Of a DNA stretch of 64,000 bases, positions 8,401 through 17,551 are shown piece by piece. Both the position numbers and the translations under genes were made by a program. Under the pieces are notes generated by a model. It did no database searches. It saw only the letters and a program-made list of their open reading frames with translations, and was not told the origin of the DNA. This stretch comes from WHTK01 sp965197795 (GTDB lineage Bacteria; Chloroflexota; Dehalococcoidia; DSTF01; WHTK01), in contig OZ240228.1 in NCBI GenBank assembly GCA_965197795.1, forward strand, positions 2,108,001-2,172,000, in the 5' to 3' direction. How positions within the stretch are numbered: the first letter of the stretch is position 1; each line of letters starts with the position of its first letter.

Positions 8401-10415
8401 TGCGCGCCTCTTTCAAGCATCAGATGGCGGTCCTCGATGACCCTGGCCGACCAGTCCGGTGGCACCAGCGTCGTGCAGTTGGCCTCGAGAACGATCGCCG
8501 GACCCTCAACCTCTTCCGGCATTGCGTCACGTCTGAAAACGCCGGTTTCCAGGTCGCGGCCACCGAAACGAGTATACACAACCTCCACGGCTTCACCGGG
8601 GCGAGGCCTGGCTGTCGGCGAACGGAGGCGATCTGCCGGCGCCGCGAGGCCGGCCAGGCGCAGTGCCGCGAACTCGACTCTCTCATGGCGGTTGGAGTGA
8701 CCGTAGCGTGCGTCATACGCCTCGTGGAACCGATCTGCGAGCCCATCGACCGAATCCCAGGAATCGAGACCCAGTGTGAGCGAGTATTCCTGGCCGGTGT
8801 AGCGCAGATCGGCCGCCGCTTCGAATCTCTGCTCGGCTTCCGGTACGCCCTCCGCAGCGAGTATCTGAGTCATCTCCCGGTGCAGGCTGCCCAGCGCTTC
8901 GGCGACTTGTGGCGCCGCGTCTGCCAGGGGCCGGTAGAAGGTCCGGATCGCGTCGTGTCGAACGCCGCTCTGCAGCATGCCCCAGGCTGAGAAAGCTCCG
9001 GGCAGTGCGGGCACGATGATCTTCTCGATGCCCAGTTCGTCGGCCAGGGCAGCGGCGTGCAGGCCTCCCGCGCCGCCGAAGGCGCAGAGAGTGAAGTCCC
9101 GGGGGTCGAGTCCACGCTCGACGGTGAGCTCGCGGATCGCCTCGGCCATCTTGAAGTGCGTGACCTCGAGCGCCTGCTCTCCAAGACTCGCTGCGTCGAG
9201 ACCCAGCTTCTCTCCCACCGCCGAGAGCGCAGAGCGCGCCGCGGAGACGTCCAGGGCGAGCGTCCCAGCCAGGCGCTGCCGGGCTGGCAGCCGGCCGAGG
9301 ACGACGTTGGCGTCCGTCACGGTGGGTTGATCGCCACCGAAGCCGTAGCTGGCCGGGCCGGGCTGGGCGCCGGCGGACTCCGGGCCAACGTGCAGCCGGC
9401 CGGCATCCTGCCAGATCAGGCTTCCGCCGCCCGCGCCGATCGTGTTGACTTCGACGGCGGGAGCGAGGATCGGCAGCCCTTGCAGCTGGTACTCCGGCTG
9501 CAATGACACCTGTCCGTCCTGCACCAGGCTGACGTCGAAAGAGGTCCCGCCAATATCGATACCGATCAGATTGGCCTGACCGATGTCCGCGCCGATGGAG
9601 CGGACTCCGACCACGCCGCCGACCGGTCCGGAAAACAGTGTCAGGACGGACTTGCTCGCGGCCATGGCCGCCGTCATCACGCCGCCGTTCGATTCGGTGA
9701 TGTAAACCGGCACGCTCAAGCCGTGCTGGTGCAGCTCGTTCTCGAGCTCGGCGAGGTAGGTGCTCATGATCGGTGTGATGTAGGCGGACATGACCGTCGT
9801 CGAGGTGCGTTCGTATTCGCGCCACACCGGAGAGACCTCGTGGCTCAGCGATAGTGGTATGTCGGGCAGACTCTCTGCCAGGACGTCTCGCACCTGTCGT
9901 TCGTGCTCGCCGTTGGCGTAGGCATGGATCAGGCAGACGGCGATCGACGTGTAACCCTCGCCACGGATCGCATCCGCGACCTTCCGCACCGAGTCGACAT
10001 CGATGGGCGTCAGCTCGCTTCCGTCCGCGTTAAGCCGCTCGTCCACCTCGAAAATGCCCGCACGGTCCAGGAGAGGCGCTGGCTTTTTGTAGTGAATGTC
10101 GTACATGGCGGGTCGGCTGCCGCGGCCGATCAGGTAGACGTCGCGGAAGCCGCGCGTGGTCACCAGCGCGACCTTGGCGCCACGTCTTTGGAGCAGGGCG
10201 TTGAGGCCGGCGGTGGTCCCATGCACGAACAGGCTGACCTGGTCCAAATCGATCTCCGCCGCCTCCACCGCGTTCATGACGCCCTTCACCAGCTCTTCCG
10301 GCGTGGACAGTACTTTCGTGCTGCGGGTTTCGCCCTCCGGGGTCTCCGTGACGAGATCGGTGAACGTCCCGCCGATGTCAATCGCTATCCTGTACAAAGA
10401 TCCGCTCGCTCCCAA
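8397..10415 (-). CDS. hyuA: Hydantoinase A / oxoprolinase family subunit
   Basis: HyuA carries the actin-like ATPase fold of this enzyme family. The 672-residue protein shows YRIAIDIGGTFTDLVTE at the N-terminus, FVHGTTAGLNALLQRRG, a second phosphate loop NLIGIDIGGTSFDVSL and FGGAGGLHAA. The family uses ATP to activate the lactam or urea-type carbonyl opened together with HyuB. The start at 10415 is TTG; a second TTG six codons downstream (MYRIAIDIGG) has a GGGAG upstream and is equally plausible. First gene of the hyuA-hyuB-racemase operon. Confidence 0.93.
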   Translation of the reverse strand: MGASGSLYRIAIDIGGTFTDLVTETPEGETRSTKVLSTPEELVKGVMNAVEAAEIDLDQVSLFVHGTTAGLNALLQRRGAKVALVTTRGFRDVYLIGRGSRPAMYDIHYKKPAPLLDRAGIFEVDERLNADGSELTPIDVDSVRKVADAIRGEGYTSIAVCLIHAYANGEHERQVRDVLAESLPDIPLSLSHEVSPVWREYERTSTTVMSAYITPIMSTYLAELENELHQHGLSVPVYITESNGGVMTAAMAASKSVLTLFSGPVGGVVGVRSIGADIGQANLIGIDIGGTSFDVSLVQDGQVSLQPEYQLQGLPILAPAVEVNTIGAGGGSLIWQDAGRLHVGPESAGAQPGPASYGFGGDQPTVTDANVVLGRLPARQRLAGTLALDVSAARSALSAVGEKLGLDAASLGEQALEVTHFKMAEAIRELTVERGLDPRDFTLCAFGGAGGLHAAALADELGIEKIIVPALPGAFSAWGMLQSGVRHDAIRTFYRPLADAAPQVAEALGSLHREMTQILAAEGVPEAEQRFEAAADLRYTGQEYSLTLGLDSWDSVDGLADRFHEAYDARYGHSNRHERVEFAALRLAGLAAPADRLRSPTARPRPGEAVEVVYTRFGGRDLETGVFRRDAMPEEVEGPAIVLEANCTTLVPPDWSARVIEDRHLMLERGAH

Positions 10416-10661
10416 TCGTCGCAGGACCCGTGATGCGCCTTCGACGCGGCCTACGCATCCGCTCGCCGTCTTGTCGCCGTGATTCCAGGGGCTGTGCTCG
10501 TTCGATATCTAAGCACACATCGCTGTTTTCTCAAAAGCGATGGATATAGCCGGAAGTCAGTGAACGTCGTCCGTGGCTGCTAAGCAATTGACAGCCCTGA
10601 GCGGTCACTACATGATCGCGCCGTTGCGCTTGGCGATTCGAGCGCTTGAAAGGAAACTCGC

Positions 10662-12509
10662 ATGGACGGAATTACGCTCGACCAGTTGATGTCGATTCGC
10701 TCCCTGCTTGCCCCAGAGGCGCCTCAATGGTCGCCTTCTGGTGACCAGATCGGTTTCATTTCGACGATCGGCGGCGCTGCCGCGCTGTGGCAGATCTCGC
10801 CGGAGGGCGGCTTTCCGACGCGACTCAGCGGGCCCCTCGGCGACGTGGATTTTCTCGCGTCGCGTATACCACTCTGGTCGCCCGACGGTCGCTACATGTC
10901 CTATATCTCGAAGAAGAGCGGCACCGACGAGGTCTGGCTCTGGCCGGCGAACGGCGAGCCCGAGGTGCAGCTTTCCCATCTCGGCGGCCGCATTAACTCG
11001 ACGAACTGGTCGCCCGACAGCCGCTCGGTGGCGGTCTCCTGCAGCCGCTACGGTGCCTACGACATCTACCGCGTTGACGTTCCGTCCGGCAAAGCACTAC
11101 GCCTGACCTCCGACGCGCGATTCGAGGTCAGTCCGGTGTTCACGCCGGACGGCGGCAGCGTCCTCTACGTGCGTCTGGACGACAAGTGGGAAGACCACGA
11201 CGTCATGCTGGTGAGCGCGAACGGCGGCGAATCACGCCTGATCGTGTCCGATCAGGACCTCTTCGATTACACCTACGGCAAGATGTTCGGCTATCCCGAC
11301 GTCTCCGCCGACGGCAGTACGGTTCTGTTCCGCTCCCAGCGCGGCGGCCACACCAACATCTGGCTTGCGCCAATCGAGGGCGGCGAAGCGCGGCCGCTGG
11401 CAGCCGACGACGCCGAGCAAGGCAACGTCGGCGTAAACATCAGCGAGGCGAAGTGGTCGCCCACCGGGCGCAATGTGGTCTACACCTCGAACGACAACGG
11501 CACGCTGGAACTGAGGATCACCAACGCGGACACGGGTGAGACGAAAACGGTCTTTTCGCCCGGGACGGGCATGTGCGCCAACCCGCGCTGGTCGCCGGAC
11601 GGCTCGCGCATCGCGTTCCGTTACGGCACCACCACGACGCCGGCCGACCTCTGGGTTGTTTCGGTCGCGGATGGCAGAGCGCGGCAGCTCACCGGGTCCG
11701 CACCGGCGGACGTGATCACGGAGCGTTTGGTGACGCCGGAGAAGGTGGCGTATCCGAGCTTCGACGGCGAGACGGTCCACGCCTATGTCTACAGCCCGCC
11801 GGACCGCAGCCAGCGCTACCCCGGCCTGATCTATATCCACGGCGGCCCCACCAACCAGTACTACGACGAGATCCAGATCGTCGTGCAGTATCTGGTGCAG
11901 TGCGGCTACGTGGTCATGCTGCCCAACATCCGCGGCAGCACCGGCTACGGCAAGGCGTTCGAGGAGCTCAACGACCGCGACTCGGGCCACGGCGACCTGC
12001 AGGACGCGATCTACGGCGCCGAGTTCCTCAAGGGCCTGAGCCACGTCAACCCGGACAAGATGGGCATCTCCGGCCGGAGCTACGGCGGCATCCTCAGCAT
12101 GGCCGCCGTCGCCTTCGCGCCCGACGTCTTCCAGGCGGCGGTGCCGATGTCCGGTTACAGCGACTGGCCGACGCTGCGACACGAGATCGAGCTCCGGCAC
12201 ATCAAGCTGCAGGACCACGAGCTGGGAACTTTCGAGGACAGTCCAGACGTCTGGTACCGCTGCTCGGCCTTCTACGAGATCAGAAACGCGACGACGCCTT
12301 GCTTCGTCGTGTGGGGCGAGGGCAAAGACCCCTGGTCGGACGCCTCTCGCGCCTTCGCTGCGGAGATGAAGCGCTTCTACAAGACAGTCGAGGCCAAGGC
12401 CTACCAAAACGACGGCTACTACGTCGACTCGCCACCCAACGTGCGGCAGATGCTGCTCGACGTGGCCAGCTTCCTCGACCGCTATCTAAAGGACGACATG
12501 GAACAATAG
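10662..12509 (+). CDS. S9 family (prolyl oligopeptidase-like) peptidase, catalytic His replaced
   Basis: The N-terminal two thirds is a PD40/WD40-like beta-propeller with repeated W-S-P-D-G/S motifs. The last ~250 residues form the alpha/beta-hydrolase domain. The nucleophile is S473 in GISGRSYGGI and the Asp is D556 in WGEGKDPW. Where S9 enzymes carry the catalytic His (pattern NEGHY before the last helix), this protein has NDGYY, Y586, and no other His follows. No signal peptide. AAAGGAA lies 8 nt before the ATG. Either it is inactive or non-canonical, or a single C-to-T change or base error is present. Confidence 0.9.
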   Translation: MDGITLDQLMSIRSLLAPEAPQWSPSGDQIGFISTIGGAAALWQISPEGGFPTRLSGPLGDVDFLASRIPLWSPDGRYMSYISKKSGTDEVWLWPANGEPEVQLSHLGGRINSTNWSPDSRSVAVSCSRYGAYDIYRVDVPSGKALRLTSDARFEVSPVFTPDGGSVLYVRLDDKWEDHDVMLVSANGGESRLIVSDQDLFDYTYGKMFGYPDVSADGSTVLFRSQRGGHTNIWLAPIEGGEARPLAADDAEQGNVGVNISEAKWSPTGRNVVYTSNDNGTLELRITNADTGETKTVFSPGTGMCANPRWSPDGSRIAFRYGTTTTPADLWVVSVADGRARQLTGSAPADVITERLVTPEKVAYPSFDGETVHAYVYSPPDRSQRYPGLIYIHGGPTNQYYDEIQIVVQYLVQCGYVVMLPNIRGSTGYGKAFEELNDRDSGHGDLQDAIYGAEFLKGLSHVNPDKMGISGRSYGGILSMAAVAFAPDVFQAAVPMSGYSDWPTLRHEIELRHIKLQDHELGTFEDSPDVWYRCSAFYEIRNATTPCFVVWGEGKDPWSDASRAFAAEMKRFYKTVEAKAYQNDGYYVDSPPNVRQMLLDVASFLDRYLKDDMEQ

Positions 12510-12573
12510 TCTTGAGGGGGCTTCTGCGTCCTCCAGCGATGGAGCTCGAGTCTATGTGAGCACACGGATCGTG

Positions 12574-14538
12574 CTAGCCGCGGAAGGCGTCCCACTTGGC
12601 CGAGGCAACGTCCAGGCAGCGCTCGACGTCCTCGTTAAGAAGCAGGCGTTGCTCCACCAGCTGCTCCGCAGCCGTTCGGACCTGCGATAGGTACTGCTCC
12701 TTCGACCCGTAGCGCTCATCGATCGATGCGCGAGGATCGTTGCTGGCGACTCGCTCGTCCCTGGTTTTCGGAAACACCAAGGTCGCACCGAAGAGCGGCG
12801 AGCCGCTGGTCATCAGCCCAGGACTTCCCATCGATTCGTGGCGTACGTTCCAGCCCGTGTACGTCGCCAACGGGACGGCAATGTCAGGCAGGCGAATGCC
12901 GGCAACCTCGTTGCCATCCTCGTCCATGGTCGAGACCAGGGTGGAGTAGGAGCCGGACTCCTTCGGAGGATACGTCAGTATGCCCCGCTCCGATTCGGGA
13001 CCGTAGTCCATGCGCAGCCGCTGCGGTAGGTGCGAGACCCACGCCGAGCCGGGGATCCTGGTGTACGGGTCCTTCAGCGCCTCACGAGCCACAGCGGTGC
13101 CCTCGCTGATCCGTGGCACCCGGTTGGAAGGCGGCTCGACTCCCTCTCTAACCCAGCGGTCCAAGGCTGTGAGCAACGCGCGCATCGCGGGCCGGTAGTC
13201 AAACGTGTTGAGGGGTTGCTCGGCCTGAAAACCGTCGAGGTTGCGGTCGCTCAGCGGCAGGACGCCGGGCCCATGCTGCGCGCCAGACAGGTGATAGAGA
13301 CGGACGTCTTCGGGCGGGTCGATGTCCTCCGTGCCGTCGACGCTCGTGTGCCCCAGCGACGCGCCGCTCCACCAGTACTCCATGCCCGAGTTCGTGTGGA
13401 TCAGCTTTGGCATCGACCCATCGGCGAGGCTGCGATCAAGAAGCCCGCGGTTCTGATCGAGATCCGGCTCGAGCGTTGCCTCAAAGGCGAAAGGATACGT
13501 ATTGCCCGGCGTCCGCAGGATGTTGGTGCTCGGCTGGCCGAAGCGAATGTTGAACTCGCCGCGACGGGAGCTGCCGGTGTGGGCCAACATACCGTCGAAA
13601 ACGACGCGACCCGCTTCGTCGCGGTTGAGACCCCAGTACAGGAACTCGCGCAGCCAGCGGCCGTTCATACTCTGGCCCCAGCCGTAGGCGTAGCTGGCTG
13701 CTCCCTCCAGAGGGTTGCCCTCCGCCGCCGTGCCGTTCTTGAAGAAGGACGCCGCGTCACGGTAGGCCAGGAAGCCGAGCCCGACAACGGGCGCGCCTAT
13801 CGCCGTGTAGGTGATCTCGTAGATCTTGCCGGGCTGAAAGCCGCCTTCGAGGTAAACGTAATCCGGATCGGCAACCGGTTTGCCGTCGACCTCTTTTGCG
13901 AAATGCCAGCTCTCGCGAGCGAGCGTGGTTGGCGTGCCGTCCTGATGCTCTCTCATCGTCAGCACCGCGCTGCGGTCATCGACGTCTGCCGTGGCGTACG
14001 GCTTGTGGCCGGCGTCGGAGAGCAGCTGATGCGGAACCACCCGGTTGGGCCACCACTGGATGAAGGACTGGCCGGTGATGCGCTGGCCGTTCTCCATCGC
14101 CTCGGGGAGCCAGGCTCGCATGCGCTCCGGCGACTCTGGCGGGTCCCACTGGATGCCAACTGAGAGCACGCTGTAGCCCATGCGCATCAAGAAACCATTG
14201 CCGGGATCGATGTCGGGGTTGCCATCCGTGCGGCGTAACGCGCTGTTGAACAGCGAGAAACTCGTCATGTTGCCGCGGTTCAGCGAATCGACCAGAACCC
14301 AGCCGGCGGGTTGCGGGTTGACGGGCTTGAGCAGGTGAAACTCGGACTTGTACTCGACCAACCCATCCGCGTTGGTAGGAGCGAGGTCTAGGTCACATAT
14401 CACGGCGTTCCCGGGGTGCTTCGGATCGGCGGTGAAATGGAGCACGCCGGTGAGGTACTCGAAGGGTCCCGCCTCGCCGAACGACTTACCTTCGCTCAAG
14501 GGCTCGCGTGCGTGAATCTCTACGCCTGTAACGGGCAT
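12574..14538 (-). CDS. Alpha/beta hydrolase domain-containing protein (Abhydrolase_10-like)
   Basis: A 654-residue protein matching the large uncharacterised alpha/beta-hydrolase family often found in degradative gene sets. It starts with VEIHAREPLSEGKSFGEAGP, followed by PVNPQPAGWVLVDSLNRGN, GYSVLSVGIQWD and YGWGQSMNGRWLREFLYWG, where the Ser of GQSMNG is the likely nucleophile. A histidine in LSGAQHGPG is a catalytic candidate. The family's substrate is unknown. It is convergent with the S9 peptidase, 64 bp away. Upstream lies a Rieske oxygenase stub on the same strand. Confidence 0.82.
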   Translation of the reverse strand: MPVTGVEIHAREPLSEGKSFGEAGPFEYLTGVLHFTADPKHPGNAVICDLDLAPTNADGLVEYKSEFHLLKPVNPQPAGWVLVDSLNRGNMTSFSLFNSALRRTDGNPDIDPGNGFLMRMGYSVLSVGIQWDPPESPERMRAWLPEAMENGQRITGQSFIQWWPNRVVPHQLLSDAGHKPYATADVDDRSAVLTMREHQDGTPTTLARESWHFAKEVDGKPVADPDYVYLEGGFQPGKIYEITYTAIGAPVVGLGFLAYRDAASFFKNGTAAEGNPLEGAASYAYGWGQSMNGRWLREFLYWGLNRDEAGRVVFDGMLAHTGSSRRGEFNIRFGQPSTNILRTPGNTYPFAFEATLEPDLDQNRGLLDRSLADGSMPKLIHTNSGMEYWWSGASLGHTSVDGTEDIDPPEDVRLYHLSGAQHGPGVLPLSDRNLDGFQAEQPLNTFDYRPAMRALLTALDRWVREGVEPPSNRVPRISEGTAVAREALKDPYTRIPGSAWVSHLPQRLRMDYGPESERGILTYPPKESGSYSTLVSTMDEDGNEVAGIRLPDIAVPLATYTGWNVRHESMGSPGLMTSGSPLFGATLVFPKTRDERVASNDPRASIDERYGSKEQYLSQVRTAAEQLVEQRLLLNEDVERCLDVASAKWDAFRG

Positions 14539-14709
14539 GTCAACCTCCGACTGGCTATCGGGCGAAACAGCAGTCGTACCGCGGCACGAACTGGCGTTGG
14601 GTCGCGATTATCCTCAGCCTGACCAACCGATGTCAACGCGCGTTAGTCTGCGGCGAGTCGCAACAACCCCGCCAAGCGACGGAGCCGCCGCCCTATTGGC
14701 GAGACGCCG

Positions 14710-14826
14710 AGGCGCCTCTAGCCAAGCTCCGGGGCCATCCGGCAACCAGAACCGCCGGTACAGCTCGCCCATCGGCGTGCCGGGGTCCGTCTTGGTTGCG
14801 AGTTCATTATCGGCGGTGGAAAGCAT
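14710..14826 (-). pseudogene. N-terminal stub of a Rieske oxygenase gene
   Basis: The first ~39 codons read MLSTADNELATKTDPGTPMG followed by ELYRRFWLP. This is the characteristic start of Rieske ring-hydroxylating oxygenase alpha subunits and parallels the intact gene at 61.36 kb (MLHAEDN...TPMGELLREYW). After about residue 39 the similarity stops and the frame runs into unrelated residues; no Rieske CxH...CxxH cluster follows. The rest has been deleted before the hydrolase gene. The stub marks the left edge of the accessory region. Confidence 0.7.
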
Positions 14827-15020
14827 TGTCGCTCCCGGTCGCGAAGATGGACGGCTTCGATCAGATGACGCGTCCTAAGGACAAATCGCCTGGATCTACT
14901 GAATGTCGCCCATCAACCGTCCACATCCACCCGCCGCCGTCTAGCCTTTATCCGCCTTGACAGGGGCTCGCGACAGTCACAGTATCAGGCCACTTTCATG
15001 AGCTGGAGGCCTCAACATGG

Positions 15021-15215
15021 CCTCACCCGGCCCGTAAACACCGCCCCAGGAACCGAGCACACTTCCCTAGGGCGCCCGTTTAAACAAGTCCACGCCCCGA
15101 CCAGGAGGAGTCGTGCGTAGATCACGGCGAAGCTATCCCACTCTCAAACCGTGTGTGTGTGCGGTTCCGGGCGCCTCAGACAAATTTTCAATTTTCTGCA
15201 AACCAACCTGAGAGC
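15021..15215. repeat. Dispersed ~200-bp repeat, copy 1
   Basis: Shares long blocks with 39748-39945. Common blocks include GTAAACAC, ACCGAGCACACTTCCCTAGG (identical in both), CGGCGAAGCTATC, TGTGTGCGGTTC, CCTCAGA and CCTGAGAG, in the same order and spacing. The first ~53 bp differ at only about three positions, the rest more. In the other copy the repeat lies about 120 bp before a tyrosine integrase remnant; here it precedes the lipoprotein cargo. It is probably a structural part (end, origin or promoter region) of one element family. Confidence 0.75.
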
Positions 15216-15413
15216 GAGACGATAGGAAGGGAGGCACGCCAGCCTCGATAGTCGGCGCCTCATTCATCGGAATATGCTTTGGGCCGGTGTCGGCCTGATC
15301 AGCGAGTAGAGCTACTGCACGGTCTCAGCCCTTGCGAAGACAGTCAATAAGACGTAAAGTAGCCCGCTTGCGTAATCAAGGGAGGTCTACACGGGAACGG
15401 GACGTGGCTGTTC

Positions 15414-15535
15414 ATGGGACTCTGCGCCGGGGTGCTGCTAATGTTCCCGATTCTCGCTCTGGTGGCCTGAGGCGGGGATGAGCCGACAGTACCGGCTACG
15501 GCAGTACCGCCAACCCCTACCCCTACTCCCGGATC
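15414..15535 (+). pseudogene. Decayed lipoprotein signal/linker module
   Basis: ATG at 15414 gives a short hydrophobic segment ending ILALVA, then a TGA. After a frame change the next residues read GDEPT, then PATAVPPTPTPTPG. The same signal-plus-linker pattern (ALACGEEEPT...IPAT at 16.3 kb; ALAAGAGDEPTGQ...IPAT at 18.3 kb) opens two neighbouring genes, so this looks like a third, degenerate copy. Confidence 0.55.
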
Positions 15536-15652
15536 ACGTTCGACGCTATCGGCCTAGTCCACCAGTCAACCTGCGAAGTCGTCCTTCTTGAGACAGGGTT
15601 GGAATGATGGAGTGCGTCCGCTGCGAGCAGGACGTGTAGCGAGGCAGATCGC

Positions 15653-16186
15653 GTGAAGCTGCCGATTGTAGGGGTTGCGCTGTTGCTCTTGGGGATAGGC
15701 GCTTCCCTGGCGGGCTGTTACGTCGTGGATGGCGATAGTAGAGATGAAAGCTCCCAGGCAGCTGATCGTAACAAGGTGGCAAGCGTAGAGCCCTTCCACT
15801 TGACCGCGGCCCAGATAGAGCAAGTCAAGGAGGCTGCCCGCCTAACGAGAACGGTTGATGAGTGGGAGAACCTATGCAACAACTTCGAGGCGGCCGGCTG
15901 GGACCTCGACGCAGTGGATGAACTGGAAGCAGTAGTCGCTGCAAAAGAACGTGTGCAATGGACTTATGACGAAGAAGAACGACTCAGTGATGCGGGCGGC
16001 CTGGACCGTGACGCAGTGGATGAACTGAGAGCAATAGCCGCCGCAAACCTACGTGTGCTATGGGCCTATCGCGAATTGTTTATCTTATTGACCCGCAGCA
16101 TCGATGTTGTTGCATATGAGGAATTATCGAGAGAAGTGGGACCAATAAAGGCGCTCCCCGGCCTGCTGAAGGGTTTCTGCCGATAG
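15653..16186 (+). CDS. Putative lipoprotein with duplicated helical unit
   Basis: A 177-residue protein from a GTG start with a signal peptide and lipobox (SLAGC, Cys22), so it is probably lipid-anchored outside the membrane. The mature part is Glu/Asp-rich and helical. It contains an internal duplication: WDLDAVDELEAVVAAKERV (about residues 83-101) and LDRDAVDELRAIAAANLRV (about 120-138), each followed by W-x-Y. I do not recognise the family. It is cargo of the accessory region, followed by the HNH lipoprotein on the same strand. Confidence 0.6.
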   Translation: MKLPIVGVALLLLGIGASLAGCYVVDGDSRDESSQAADRNKVASVEPFHLTAAQIEQVKEAARLTRTVDEWENLCNNFEAAGWDLDAVDELEAVVAAKERVQWTYDEEERLSDAGGLDRDAVDELRAIAAANLRVLWAYRELFILLTRSIDVVAYEELSREVGPIKALPGLLKGFCR

Positions 16187-16283
16187 CGCTGTTGCCGCTG
16201 GCTAACACGGCGCCAGCACCTAGCGACGACTTCTCGCCCGTCTCAGCGGCTTCTACGGCGCAATATAGAGGAGGGGTCTATAC

Positions 16284-17372
16284 ATGAAGAGGATGCGACC
16301 GTTAATAGGCCTAGCTCTACTACTGGCCTCGATAATCGCTCTGGCTTGTGGCGAGGAGGAGCCGACAGATCAAGCGAGCATACCGGCTACGGCAACACAA
16401 GTTGCGCCAACCGTTACGTCGACGCCAGGACCATCTGGAACGCCTAGCCCAACGGTTACACCGCACCCAACCGCCACGGCAAACCCTCGCATACCGGCAA
16501 CAGTAGTGCCAGTCGACGCTACACCTGTCTCGCAAACGATAGCGCCCGTTACGCTGAGTCCGACACGTGTCACGACGGCAACTCTTGAACCTACACCAGT
16601 GGCTTCTTCAAGTACTGTTGCCCCGAGGCCTTCGGCAACCCCGAGGCCCTCTGCAACCTTAGCTCCATCTATAATACAAACGACGTGGCGAGGCTTGACT
16701 ATCGCTCCTGAATCGCGGTGCTCCCCATACGACTCAAACGCTTACCGGTATTCGCCATCCGTAGAAGACCGGATTGTGGCCGAATACGGCGGTGTTTATG
16801 GCCCCTACACAGGCCGCTGGTTTGTCAGTCAGAGGGAAACCGACATCGAGCATATTGTGGCGCGTTCCGAAGCGCATGACAGTGGGCTTTGTGCTGACCC
16901 GCAGAAGTGGGCAGGATTTGCGTCTGACCTTCTTAACCTGACCTTGGCTAGCCCCGAGGTAAACCGCAATCTAAAGGGAGCGAAAGATGCAGCCGAGTGG
17001 CTGCCAGACCAGAATCAATGCTGGTTTGCTGGCCGCGTTATTGCAGTGCGGCTTGAATACGCCCTTACGATTGACCAGCGCGAAGCGGATGCCCTCGATA
17101 GGGTGCTCGCTGGGTGTACTTCGACCGCACTTGTAGTGATTCCACGAGATACGAGTCCCTCGGACCAGATTGCTCCGACGCCTATCTCAACGCCCGTTGA
17201 CTCTGAACCCGATCCACCTACAGTTGACGCGCTACAACGATGGGATGACAACGGCAACGGGCGAATTACGTGCGCAGAGGCACGGGAGCACGGTATCGCC
17301 CCTGTACGACAAGGTCACCCGGCCTATACTTACATGGACGACCGTGACGGCGACGGCATTGTCTGTGAGTAA
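16284..17372 (+). CDS. Secreted HNH-family nuclease lipoprotein with Excalibur domain
   Basis: 362 residues. A signal peptide ends in the lipobox IALACG (Cys22). Residues ~30-130 are a Thr/Pro/Ala-rich linker. Residues ~131-280 form an HNH (DUF1524-like) nuclease domain with DIEHIVARSEAHDSG (E189, H190), DLLNLTLA (N218) and VNRNLKGAKDAAEW. The tail, ~320-362, is an Excalibur calcium-binding domain (DDNGNGRITCAEAREHG, then DRDGDGIVCE). The family precedent is extracellular DNases with this pairing; activity here is inferred. The ORF is intact although its neighbours are decayed. Confidence 0.8.
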   Translation: MKRMRPLIGLALLLASIIALACGEEEPTDQASIPATATQVAPTVTSTPGPSGTPSPTVTPHPTATANPRIPATVVPVDATPVSQTIAPVTLSPTRVTTATLEPTPVASSSTVAPRPSATPRPSATLAPSIIQTTWRGLTIAPESRCSPYDSNAYRYSPSVEDRIVAEYGGVYGPYTGRWFVSQRETDIEHIVARSEAHDSGLCADPQKWAGFASDLLNLTLASPEVNRNLKGAKDAAEWLPDQNQCWFAGRVIAVRLEYALTIDQREADALDRVLAGCTSTALVVIPRDTSPSDQIAPTPISTPVDSEPDPPTVDALQRWDDNGNGRITCAEAREHGIAPVRQGHPAYTYMDDRDGDGIVCE

Positions 17373-17484
17373 GCCCCAAGTGTTCCGTACACTTCCGGTG
17401 CGAACGAAACGAACCCTCAGCGAGTCGAAGTGTGCTCGCGTGTGCCAGACGGTGATGAAGCATGGCTGTCGAGCTGAAGTAAGA

Positions 17485-17511
17485 TGCGCCTGCCTCACCA
17501 CGGCAGGCGCA
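17485..17511 (+). terminator. Candidate hairpin terminator
   Basis: A perfect 10-bp stem (TGCGCCTGCC / GGCAGGCGCA) with a 7-nt loop lies between the HNH gene and the next cargo gene. No U-tract follows, so termination may be weak or factor-dependent. Confidence 0.5.
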
Positions 17512-17551
17512 GCGGCGATAGAGGCGCTTAGACTCGAACAGGGGGTCCAGT

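Larger units (their letters stand above)
14827..15652. other. Non-coding/decayed left part of accessory region
   Basis: About 830 bp without an intact gene. It contains the first copy of a dispersed repeat (15021-15215, listed separately) and a decayed lipoprotein signal/linker module (15414-15535). Base composition is more AT-rich and less codon-structured than in the flanking core genes. I saw no tRNA end or clear element boundary here, although the Rieske stub immediately to the left suggests a recombination junction. Confidence 0.5.

Noticed and set aside
8713..9825. 370-codon reverse frame inside hyuA
   Set aside because: Same strand as hyuA but another frame; Arg-rich low-complexity translation with no family features.
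11232..12407. Long reverse frame (391 codons) opposite the S9 peptidase
   Set aside because: It lies entirely antisense to a well-supported gene, has no RBS or family motif, and is typical of GC-rich shadow frames.
13030..14163. Forward frame of 377 codons opposite the large alpha/beta hydrolase
   Set aside because: Antisense to a protein with clear family motifs; no recognisable domain.
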